Source: Pseudoselenomonas ruminantium
GTDB taxonomy: Bacteria; Bacillota; Negativicutes; Selenomonadales; Selenomonadaceae
DNA length: 47,116 nucleotides
Reading direction: 5' to 3'
Assembly: GCF_900113715.1 (NCBI RefSeq)
Contig: NZ_FOQK01000026.1
Span: 1 to 47,116, forward strand
The position numbers and the translations under genes are program-made. Below the pieces are notes generated by a model. The model saw only the letters and a list, made by a program, of their open reading frames with translations, had not been told where the DNA came from and did not search any database. Of this stretch, positions 41,080 through 47,116 are shown piece by piece (position 1 is the stretch's first letter; each line of letters opens with the position of its first letter).

Positions 41080-42480
41080 CTACTCCGTAAAGCCATTATG
41101 GGCAGCCAAATCCTTGAACCAGTATGCAGACTTTTTCAACGTCTTCTGCTGATTGGCCAAATCCAGCGCAATCAGGCCATAGCGGTTCTTATAGGCATTG
41201 GACCACGACCAGCAGTCAATGGGGGTCCAAAGATGGTAGCCGAAGCAATTCGAGCCTTCGGCAATCCCCCGATGCAGCCACGCCAGATGCTCTTTTATAA
41301 AATCGATCCGGTAATCATCGGCAATCGTGCCGTCTGCCTGCCGGAATTTTTCCTCGCCTTCCACGCCCATACCGTTTTCGGATACGTACCAGGGAATATT
41401 GCCATAATTGTCCCGGATGTTGATGGCAATATCGTAGATTGCCTGCGGATAGATTTCCCAGCCGCGATACGGATTCATGCGCCGGCCTGGCATTTCATAC
41501 GGCGCAAAATACTTCTCCGGCAGCCAGCCTTCTGAATCATCAAAAGCCGTCTGCGCCTGCGCCCGGAAAGGCTGATAGTAGTTCACACCCAAAAAATCAA
41601 CGGTATTCCTTTGGAGCAAGGCCAGTTCCTCCGGCGTACTTTCCCAAAGCACACCATCCTTGCGCAGGATTTCCACCAGCTTCGGCGGGAAAACGCCTTT
41701 GACGGCCGGATCAAGGAATGCCTTGTTCTTGAACGTTTCAGCAAACGCTGCTGCTGCCAGATTTTCGGCGGCATCAGACCGCGGATAGGCAGGGGTCAGG
41801 TTGATTACGATACCAATGCGCCCGCCCTGTTTTTCGCACGCCGACTGACGGAAGCGCTCAATCGCCATCGCCGAAGCCAAATTGAGATTATAGATGCATT
41901 GCACGGCCTTTTTCCCATCGACCTGCAGCGGATAATGGAACCGATACAGATACTCGCCTTCGGCTACTACCATCGGCTCATTGAAAGTCGTCCACTCCTT
42001 GACCCGGTCGCCAAAAAGCGCAAAGCACGTTTCGGCAAAATCAGCAAAAAGCACAGCAACCTTCTTATTCGTCCAGCCGCCATATTTTTCATAGAGCGCA
42101 TAGGGCAGATCGAAATGATGCAGGTTAATGATCGGACGGATGCCCTGGCGCAGGAATTCATCGATGACTTCGTTATAGAAGCGCACACCATCGGCATCCG
42201 GTTCGCCGGTTTCCAAGTCCTTTATGAGACGTGACCATTGGATGGACGTACGGACAGAATTCAAGCCGGCCTGCTTCATCAGGGCAATATCCTGACGGAA
42301 ATCATTGTAGAAATTAGAAGCCACATTGGGGCCAACGCCGGCAAAAAATGCCTCTGGCGCCTGATCATACCAGTAATCGAAGAGATTCCGGTGGGCCTTA
42401 TGGAACCGCCCCTCCGACTGGGGGCCGGACGTAGCTGCCCCCCACCAAAAATTCTCTGGGAATTGATACTGCTTGGCCAT
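41080..42480 (-). CDS. GH1 glycosidase, probable 6-phospho-beta-glucosidase/mannosidase
   Basis: A 466-residue cytoplasmic barrel enzyme without signal peptide. The N-terminal signature is FPENFWWGAATSGPQSEG, the acid/base glutamate is in EWTTFNEPMV, and the nucleophile in WYVSENGMGV. The loop WTPIDCWSWSNAYKNRYG near residue 420 is the region that binds the sugar 6-phosphate in PTS-linked GH1 enzymes. Here the lysine precedes an asparagine (KNRY rather than xKRY). It lies 4 bases after IIA, consistent with splitting a PTS-phosphorylated disaccharide. Confidence 0.9.
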   Translation of the reverse strand: MAKQYQFPENFWWGAATSGPQSEGRFHKAHRNLFDYWYDQAPEAFFAGVGPNVASNFYNDFRQDIALMKQAGLNSVRTSIQWSRLIKDLETGEPDADGVRFYNEVIDEFLRQGIRPIINLHHFDLPYALYEKYGGWTNKKVAVLFADFAETCFALFGDRVKEWTTFNEPMVVAEGEYLYRFHYPLQVDGKKAVQCIYNLNLASAMAIERFRQSACEKQGGRIGIVINLTPAYPRSDAAENLAAAAFAETFKNKAFLDPAVKGVFPPKLVEILRKDGVLWESTPEELALLQRNTVDFLGVNYYQPFRAQAQTAFDDSEGWLPEKYFAPYEMPGRRMNPYRGWEIYPQAIYDIAINIRDNYGNIPWYVSENGMGVEGEEKFRQADGTIADDYRIDFIKEHLAWLHRGIAEGSNCFGYHLWTPIDCWSWSNAYKNRYGLIALDLANQQKTLKKSAYWFKDLAAHNGFTE

Positions 42481-42483
42481 AGA

Positions 42484-42804
42484 TTACCCCTTCTTCACAT
42501 CTTCATACAAATCAACCATCAATTTTGCCATGTCCCGCACCGCCAGCGAAGTCATGAAATGATCCTGGGCATGAATCAGCAGGATGCTTTTCTCGACCGG
42601 CTGCCCATCACACTCTGCGCTCATCATCGCCGTCTGGATATCATGGGCCTTGCCGATTTCCTGCCCCGCTGCTTCAATCGCTTTTCTTGCCTTTTCAATA
42701 TCATGGTCTTGGGCCAATGCCTGTATCGCTTCAATCACCGCTGAACGCCCCGTCCCCGAATGCAAGATCAGCTGCATCGATTGTTCTACTGTCTTTTCGT
42801 CCAT
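42484..42804 (-). CDS. PTS lactose/cellobiose-family IIA component
   Basis: A 106-residue all-helical phosphocarrier. The phosphorylated histidine is H78 in SILLIHAQDHFMTS, and HDIQTAMMSAE is the preceding conserved block. It receives phosphate from HPr and passes it to IIB. The start at the second ATG (42804) has GGAGG 7 bases upstream and overlaps the IIC stop. Confidence 0.95.
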   Translation of the reverse strand: MDEKTVEQSMQLILHSGTGRSAVIEAIQALAQDHDIEKARKAIEAAGQEIGKAHDIQTAMMSAECDGQPVEKSILLIHAQDHFMTSLAVRDMAKLMVDLYEDVKKG

Positions 42805-44126
42805 CATTCTTCCTCCGTATCCTTGATTTTATTGCCGGCAATGACAAATGGTGCATAGATGCAGATATCCATCGCCAGCCACACCAGCTGCAAAATGCCG
42901 CCAGCCAGCGATCCTGTCCCGATCGTACCGCCAAAGAACAGGGGCATCGTCCAGGGTACTACATATTTGAAGATAGGTACGAGCCCTGCCGAAACAGCCA
43001 GCCAGCCCACGATAGTATTGGCGAGCGGCGCCAAAATATACGGAATCAGCAAAAGCGGATTCAACACGATAGGCAAACCAAAAGCAATCGGTTCCTGAAT
43101 ATTGAAGAGCATCGCCGGAAAGCCAACCTTGGCCACTGCCCGCCAGCTGTCACGCTTGGAGAAGAGGAAAATGGCAATAAGCAGCCCCAGCACATGCATA
43201 AGCCCCGCTTCAAAGAAACCATTGGAGAAAATATAGGCCGCATCGCCCGACTGATTGGCCAGCTGCGCCGGCATATAGACCATATTCTGGATGGCTGCAG
43301 TCACATTATGCCCATGAATGCCAAACCACCAGAAGAACCAAACAATCCCCTGATAGAGCAGCGAGAAACCAATGCCCTGCGAAAAGCCCATCAGCGGTGC
43401 CTGAATCAGCGCATAAATCAAATCATTGAGCGCCTTGCTGCCCATAAACTCCATCTGTGCCAAGAACGTCGAAAACAGCGTAAACGTAAATAAGGTAATG
43501 AACACCGGCATCAGCACGGCAAAGGAATTGGCTACTGCCGGCGGCACGGTATCCGGCATCTTGATCGTAAGCTTCTTGTTCTTCGATAGATTGATGAACA
43601 TTTTCGAGGACACCGTAGCTACGATAATTGCCGTAAGCACCGCTTTATTGCCAAAATATGACAAGTCAAAGGCACCAACATCGCCTACGCTCTGCGGTGT
43701 GACAATGATAAAAGCCCCCAAGGCCGTCAAGGCATTGGCAAAGGGATCGCCGCCCCAGATTGTCCCCAGCCGATAGGCAAAAGCTGCCACCAGCAGGAAA
43801 GAGAACACGCCGAAACCTACTGTCACGACGTTATTGCATAACCCTTGGATGACCTGCATGCTATGCACAAACTGCGAATTCTTATAGGCATCACCAGCAG
43901 TATCCAGCCCGGTAAAAGCTGCGCCTAAGTTAAGACCATTGGCTCCCATCACCGTTCCCCAGGGATCTAAAAGAACCCACTGAACGATGCCAAAGAAAGA
44001 ACCAACGATAATGAACGGCAGCAGCATGGAAAACGCATCCCGCATTGCCAGCAAATACTTATTGCCGGAAATACGCGCAGCCAGCGGCATCATTACCCGT
44101 TCAAAACCAGAAATCACTCCGCTCAT
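42804..44126 (-). CDS. PTS lactose/cellobiose-family IIC permease
   Basis: A 440-residue membrane transporter with about ten helices. Family landmarks: ISGNKYLLAMRDAFSMLLPFIIVGS near the start, VTPQSVGDVGAF, WFFWWFGIHGHNVTAAI (substrate-site region) and FNIQEPIAFGLPIVLNPLLLIPYI, the conserved NxxEP loop. It translocates beta-linked disaccharides. Context points to mannobiose or mixed gluco-manno-disaccharide. AAGGAG lies within the end of the IIB gene. Confidence 0.95.
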   Translation of the reverse strand: MSGVISGFERVMMPLAARISGNKYLLAMRDAFSMLLPFIIVGSFFGIVQWVLLDPWGTVMGANGLNLGAAFTGLDTAGDAYKNSQFVHSMQVIQGLCNNVVTVGFGVFSFLLVAAFAYRLGTIWGGDPFANALTALGAFIIVTPQSVGDVGAFDLSYFGNKAVLTAIIVATVSSKMFINLSKNKKLTIKMPDTVPPAVANSFAVLMPVFITLFTFTLFSTFLAQMEFMGSKALNDLIYALIQAPLMGFSQGIGFSLLYQGIVWFFWWFGIHGHNVTAAIQNMVYMPAQLANQSGDAAYIFSNGFFEAGLMHVLGLLIAIFLFSKRDSWRAVAKVGFPAMLFNIQEPIAFGLPIVLNPLLLIPYILAPLANTIVGWLAVSAGLVPIFKYVVPWTMPLFFGGTIGTGSLAGGILQLVWLAMDICIYAPFVIAGNKIKDTEEE

Positions 44127-44133
44127 GATCCGC

Positions 44134-44442
44134 TTACTCCTTTCCCAGCAACTGCAATGCTTTTGCTAATACTTTATCGCCACGGATCATTCCATAGTCC
44201 TGCATATTGATGACCTCCACAGGGCATCGTCCTGCAAGGATTTTCTCCACATCGCCTTTCATATGGCGGATCTGTGGTCCCAGCAGCACAACATCCGCTT
44301 CCGCTGCCCTTTGATCCAGCACCTCCACGCTGAACGCCTCAATATGCGTATCCGCCAAGGACTTAGCCGCTGCAGCCTCCTGCATTTTCTTCACCAGAAT
44401 CGAAGTCGACATACCTGCATTGCAAACCAAAAAGATGTTCAT
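44134..44442 (-). CDS. PTS lactose/cellobiose-family IIB component
   Basis: A 102-residue protein with the phosphocysteine C7 in FLVCNAGMSTSILVKKM and the following VVLLGPQIRHM. It accepts phosphate from IIA and gives it to the sugar bound by IIC. It is the first gene of the long minus-strand operon IIB-IIC-IIA-GH1-GH26-GntR2-porin, with GGAGG before the ATG. Confidence 0.95.
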   Translation of the reverse strand: MNIFLVCNAGMSTSILVKKMQEAAAAKSLADTHIEAFSVEVLDQRAAEADVVLLGPQIRHMKGDVEKILAGRCPVEVINMQDYGMIRGDKVLAKALQLLGKE

Positions 44443-44505
44443 GTTTATTCCTCCTCTATAAACTTTATGTAGGAATTTTTTATCGTTTCATCTTCCTACG
44501 CCCTT

Positions 44506-44534
44506 ATTATATTATTAGTCAATCCCTTTGTCAA
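44506..44534 (-). promoter_or_regulatory. Promoter of the mannan/PTS operon
   Basis: On the minus strand TTGACA (44529-44534), 17 bases, TATAAT (44506-44511); start near 44499. The leader has a 7-bp inverted repeat GTAGGAA/TTCCTAC (about 44469-44500). TAACTTTTGTTA (near 44547-44558), upstream, is a possible GntR operator. Confidence 0.75.
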
Positions 44535-44595
44535 TAAAAGATATAACTTTTGTTACTCATTTATATTACATTATCACTTTTCATTATATCCTTTG

Positions 44596-44625
44596 TTGAC
44601 ATCACGCCCTCTCTGTAACTATAAT
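44596..44625 (+). promoter_or_regulatory. Promoter of the divergent esterase gene
   Basis: TTGACA (44596-44601), an 18-base spacer and TATAAT (44620-44625) on the plus strand. Confidence 0.78.
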
Positions 44626-44678
44626 GAATCTGATAATGGCATAGCTTACCCTTATTTTTCTGAAAGAAGGTATTTTAT

Positions 44679-45707
44679 ATGATGGTTCGGAAAATCCCTG
44701 CCAATGCTTCCGGAATCCAGTATTTTGGCCGCTGGGAAAAGTCTCCGGCAGCCTGCCGGTGTGCACAAGGAGCTACCTATATTAAAGCGAATTTCACCGG
44801 CCATTTGCTTATGGCCGATTTAATAGATCCTGGAAATTGGTGGCGAGTCAGCATCGATGACAGTCCATTTCGGCGTTTCCGTCCGCAAGGAGAAAACACC
44901 CTGTTAGTGGAAAATCTCGCTGCCGGCAAGCATAAGGTTCTCCTGGTACGTTCCACCGAAGGCTATATGGGCATCAGCGAGTTTCGCGGTTTTTCGCTTG
45001 CGCCTAACGAAACAATGCTCCCACCTGCTCCGCCCAAGGCACGCAGCTTGGAATTCATTGGCGATTCCATTACCGCCGGCGCAAAAAATGACGGTCCGCC
45101 CGATGCCCCCTACGATGATATTGAAGACAACGATATGGCCTACGGCCCGCAGCTGGCCCGAATGCTCAATGCTGAATACAGCGTATTGGGCAAATCTGGC
45201 GAAGGTGTCATCCACAACTGGGATGAAGACTGGCCTGGTCATGGGGTCCATACTGCCGATCGCTATCCCTGGACATTTTATAGTGATAAAAAATCTCCCG
45301 CCCATCATCTTTGGAATCCGCAAAACTTCCCCATAGATGGTATCCTTATCTCGCTCGGTACGAATGATTTTGGTGACGAGGAACATCCGCCTGCCCGCGA
45401 AGATTTCATTTGCGGCTATAAAAATCTTCTGCAAACAGTCCGGCAAATAAATCCCCACACCCCCGTCATCGTCATCGAGCCTGTCCCCAGTTGGCTGCCC
45501 CCCGAAGCACGCCACTGGATAAAAGCAGCCGTAAACGAATGCCAAGCCCTTGGAGATAACAATCTCTATTTCATCCCCCTGAACGAGGAAAAACCGTTGC
45601 TGGAAGCTAACGATTATGCAGGTGACAACACCCATCCCCTACAAAACGGGTCAAAAAAAATTGCCCTTTATCTAAAGGACAAAGTTGCCGAAATCCTTGG
45701 CTGGTAA
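44679..45707 (+). CDS. SGNH-fold acetyl esterase, CE2-like
   Basis: A 342-residue protein without signal peptide. Residues 1-115 are a beta-sandwich (GIQYFGRWEKSP…TYIKANFTGHLL…), as at the N-terminus of carbohydrate esterase family 2. The SGNH domain has block I LEFIGDSITAG (nucleophile serine), block III LISLGTNDFGD, and block V GDNTHPLQNGSKKIA (catalytic Asp/His). CE2 enzymes remove acetyl groups from xylan or mannan sugars. Here it is cytoplasmic and divergent from the mannan operon, so it should act on imported acetylated oligosaccharides. Confidence 0.85.
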   Translation: MMVRKIPANASGIQYFGRWEKSPAACRCAQGATYIKANFTGHLLMADLIDPGNWWRVSIDDSPFRRFRPQGENTLLVENLAAGKHKVLLVRSTEGYMGISEFRGFSLAPNETMLPPAPPKARSLEFIGDSITAGAKNDGPPDAPYDDIEDNDMAYGPQLARMLNAEYSVLGKSGEGVIHNWDEDWPGHGVHTADRYPWTFYSDKKSPAHHLWNPQNFPIDGILISLGTNDFGDEEHPPAREDFICGYKNLLQTVRQINPHTPVIVIEPVPSWLPPEARHWIKAAVNECQALGDNNLYFIPLNEEKPLLEANDYAGDNTHPLQNGSKKIALYLKDKVAEILGW

Positions 45708-45747
45708 GCCGGCACGCCAGACCACTTTTCTATTTTGGCGCAAAACA

Positions 45748-45785
45748 AAAACAGGTTCTGCTTTGTTGCAGAACCTGTTTTCATA
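45748..45785 (+). terminator. Terminator of the CE2-like esterase gene
   Basis: AAAACAGGTTCTGC (45748-45761) pairs with GCAGAACCTGTTTT (45768-45781), a perfect 14-bp stem ending in a T-run. Confidence 0.9.
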
Positions 45786-45807
45786 TATTTGCTTCGATCG
45801 TATCGTT

Positions 45808-46072
45808 TTATTTTTGCCGCGAATAAAGGCAAAACCGGCACCACAGAGCATTGCCCAAGAGCAATGCAGCTACCAGCCAAAAAAGATTACGGATGCCGAT
45901 ACTGGCAAAACCTGCGGCAGAGAATATAGCACCGGGCTGGATTGTCGACGCCAAGCTCGGCAATATAAAGCGGCAGGATTGGTGCCATCTGACTCATGCC
46001 AACAGATACGATAAACGATGCAATACAACATATAAAAAGATTTTTCTTCCATAACAGCGTGGTCGATGCCAT
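45808..46072 (-). pseudogene. MFS transporter with large internal deletion
   Basis: From ATG 46072 the frame reads LLWKKNLFICCIASFIVSVG, then MSQMAPILPLYIAELGV, the first helix of an MFS exporter. After about 45 residues the MFS sequence jumps, in another frame, to GAIFSAAGFASIGIRNLFWL, then VAALLLGNALW and a stop at 45808, which is the last helix of such a protein. Roughly 300 residues are missing at the junction. A Fur-like site precedes it. Confidence 0.7.
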
Positions 46073-46094
46073 AAAAAGCGCCTCGCTTGTAAAT

Positions 46095-46118
46095 GATATG
46101 TCTTATTATCATTATAAC
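46095..46118 (-). promoter_or_regulatory. Fur-like site and -10 before the MFS remnant
   Basis: On the minus strand GTTATAATGATAATAAG contains TATAAT (46111-46116) overlapping a near match to GATAATGATAAT. The same GTTATAATGAT and a following ATATCATTT occur in the DUF3793-flavodoxin promoter at 12985-13015. Tentative. Confidence 0.4.
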
Positions 46119-46186
46119 ATGCGCAGCAAATCCAACGATTAAGACATTTGCCAGTCCCCCAAGAAACAACTTATTCGGCCTCCATA

Positions 46187-46882
46187 TCAACGCCCTTTCT
46201 TAGGCTTTGCCAATGCAAAGCTTTCGTCAATTCTTTGCTGAAGCTCCCTCATCGGTATACTGCCATCCAGACATATGGTATACCAGTATTTCCGATTCAT
46301 ATGCCAGCCCGGGAAATACCGCTCTCCATCTACTAAGGCGGCCACCTGCTCTGCCGTACCATGCAGATTCATGATACGGATAGGCTGGCTGCCGCCAATG
46401 CCGATTTTGCTGGGATGCACCTTCATAAAGAGCGCATACCATTTCTGCGACAAATGCGAACGGATAACCGCCGCGTCCATGTCCTTCCACGGATATTCGA
46501 GTTCATCGCCATAAGCAGTCTGCACATACTGCAAAAGCTCCTCTACATACGGTCCATGAAAACTGCCATGCTCGCCGCAGGATGCACCAATGCGGTCAAG
46601 GATTGCCCGATAAGCAGCCCGGACTTCGCCTACAAAAGCTCCCTGTGCATTTTCCACCAGATGCAGCACATAAGGCTCCTCTGACTCCGTGTCCATCAGC
46701 AAAGTGGACACAGCACCATCTATGCTTACCTTTACATGCAGCCTAAAACTGCCTGCCAGCAAATCTTCTGCGTAGAAATATGCATCTCCATCACGGCGAA
46801 AGCCAAAAGGCTCCAGCTTATCTGCCAGCAGTTTTGGCATTTCCCCGGCCGCCAGCTCATACCAGACATCAGACTTTCTCAT
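46187..46882 (-). CDS. YjbR/MmcQ-family protein with extra N-terminal domain
   Basis: A 231-residue soluble protein. Residues about 125-225 match the YjbR/MmcQ fold (CyaY-like): ELEYPWKDMDAAVIRSHLSQKWYALFMKV, RIMNLHGTAEQVAALVDGERYFPGWHMNRKYWYTICLDGS. Residues 1-115 form a second domain (DKLEPFGFRRDGDAYFYAED, SFRLHVKVSIDGAVSTLLMDT) seen with some YjbR proteins; I cannot name its function. The start at ATG 46882 has GGAGG; a reading from 46906 is longer but lacks a site. Confidence 0.85.
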   Translation of the reverse strand: MRKSDVWYELAAGEMPKLLADKLEPFGFRRDGDAYFYAEDLLAGSFRLHVKVSIDGAVSTLLMDTESEEPYVLHLVENAQGAFVGEVRAAYRAILDRIGASCGEHGSFHGPYVEELLQYVQTAYGDELEYPWKDMDAAVIRSHLSQKWYALFMKVHPSKIGIGGSQPIRIMNLHGTAEQVAALVDGERYFPGWHMNRKYWYTICLDGSIPMRELQQRIDESFALAKPKKGR

Positions 46883-46909
46883 TGACGCCTCCTTCTTGCT
46901 TGACATAAT

Positions 46910-46956
46910 AAAAGGTCTTCTATGACTTGTTAATAGTTTATCATAGAAGACCTTTT
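46910..46956. terminator. Perfect 16-bp hairpin between the YjbR gene and the IS3 end
   Basis: AAAAGGTCTTCTATGA (46910-46925) and TCATAGAAGACCTTTT (46941-46956) pair perfectly with a 15-base loop; T-runs lie on both strands. On the minus strand it precedes the YjbR gene by 28 bases, so it could end a transcript coming from the right, perhaps from a gene displaced by the IS. Confidence 0.7.
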
Positions 46957-46971
46957 GATTCGATAGGATAT

Positions 46972-47116
46972 TGTAGAGACCCCCATAAGTTAGACCAAGG
47001 AATCTAACTTATGGGGGTCTTTTTATGGCAAAATATAGTGCAGAATTTAAATGTAAGGTAGTCCAAGAGTATTTGAATGGACATATAGGATATACTGCCT
47101 TAACAAAAAAATATGA
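46972..47116 (+). mobile_element. Left end of an IS3-family insertion sequence with OrfA start
   Basis: The element appears to begin near TGTAGAGACC (46972). A 17-bp inverted repeat follows (46978-46994 with 47003-47019) and a T-run, then the ATG at 47025 of a frame reading MAKYSAEFKCKVVQEYLNGH, then IGYTALTKKY to the window edge. This is the N-terminal helix-turn-helix of IS150/IS3-type OrfA. The hairpin may block transcripts entering from outside. The right end is not in the window. Confidence 0.75.

Noticed and set aside
43660-43671. TGACAAGTCA inside the PTS IIC gene as another copy of the palindrome family
   Set aside because: It lies in a coding region, encodes conserved protein sequence and has no neighbouring copies, so chance is sufficient.
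1-47116. CRISPR arrays, tRNA or rRNA genes, prophage modules
   Set aside because: No regularly spaced direct repeats of 25-40 bp, no tRNA-like cloverleaf with T-loop signature and no phage structural genes were noticed. Short tRNAs could be missed by eye.

Overview
The window looks like a chromosome segment of a diderm Firmicute in the Negativicutes, most likely Selenomonadaceae (Selenomonas or Mitsuokella-like). Three things point there. It has an outer-membrane porin anchored by an N-terminal SLH domain (37637-38983) and a PagL-like lipid A deacylase (7514-8302), both implying an LPS outer membrane. At the same time its regulation is Firmicute-style: a T-box, PHO boxes of the TTAACA-N5 type, strong GGAGG ribosome sites and PTS sugar uptake. 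Species identity is inference only.

Layout. 1-232: start of an IS1182-type transposase cut by the window edge. 255-8302: housekeeping genes, mostly on the minus strand: small membrane protein, UPF0158, a tyrosine T-box controlling DAHP synthase and prephenate dehydrogenase, a GNAT/N-acetylglutamate synthase-like protein, endonuclease III, the UPF0210/ACT pair, then on the plus strand D-amino acid transaminase and PagL. 8376-12961: NhaC antiporter, KtrA/KtrB potassium uptake, flavodoxin and DUF3793. 13142-13736: a gene-free stretch that folds into a very large structured RNA, divergent from DUF3793, with three identical palindromes centred exactly between the two -10 boxes. 13729-16447: YczE-type membrane protein, exported HAD phosphatase, DUF1847. 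16472-23309: phosphate regulon (pstSCA, phoR, phoU, pstB, phoP) rearranged into several units, with two matching PHO-box promoters. 23328-26436: DUF1653, YaiI/YqxD, EamA transporter and a metallo-beta-lactamase/flavodoxin fusion. 26600-29941: accessory, partly decayed DNA with an SMR efflux gene behind a terminator-bearing leader, remnants of MerR, PadR, MFS, HAD and MATE genes, and an intact exported cinnamoyl-esterase-like hydrolase. 30034-35528: an extracytoplasmic redox cluster (metallophosphoesterase, CMD-cupin, DUF4405, aldo/keto reductase, Tat-exported DUF362) with two promoters of the MerR-activated 19-bp-spacer type. 35823-45707: a beta-mannan utilisation locus. 45808-47116: MFS remnant, YjbR protein, and the beginning of an IS3-family element.

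How the genes work together. In the mannan locus the exported GH26 enzyme would cut mannan, the SLH porin would pass oligosaccharides through the outer membrane, the Lac/Cel-type PTS (IIB, IIC, IIA) would import and phosphorylate disaccharides, the GH1 enzyme would split the phosphorylated sugar, ManA would send mannose-6-phosphate to fructose-6-phosphate, and the divergent CE2-like esterase would remove acetyl groups. Two paralogous GntR/UTRA regulators sit in the same locus. In the phosphate region PhoR/PhoP should drive pstSCA and pstB-phoU through two promoters with identical geometry.

Most unusual: the ~590-nt structured RNA at 13142-13736, and a recurring 12-bp palindrome TTGACNNGTCAA that occurs in tandem arrays at several intergenic sites. 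No tRNA, rRNA or CRISPR array was seen.
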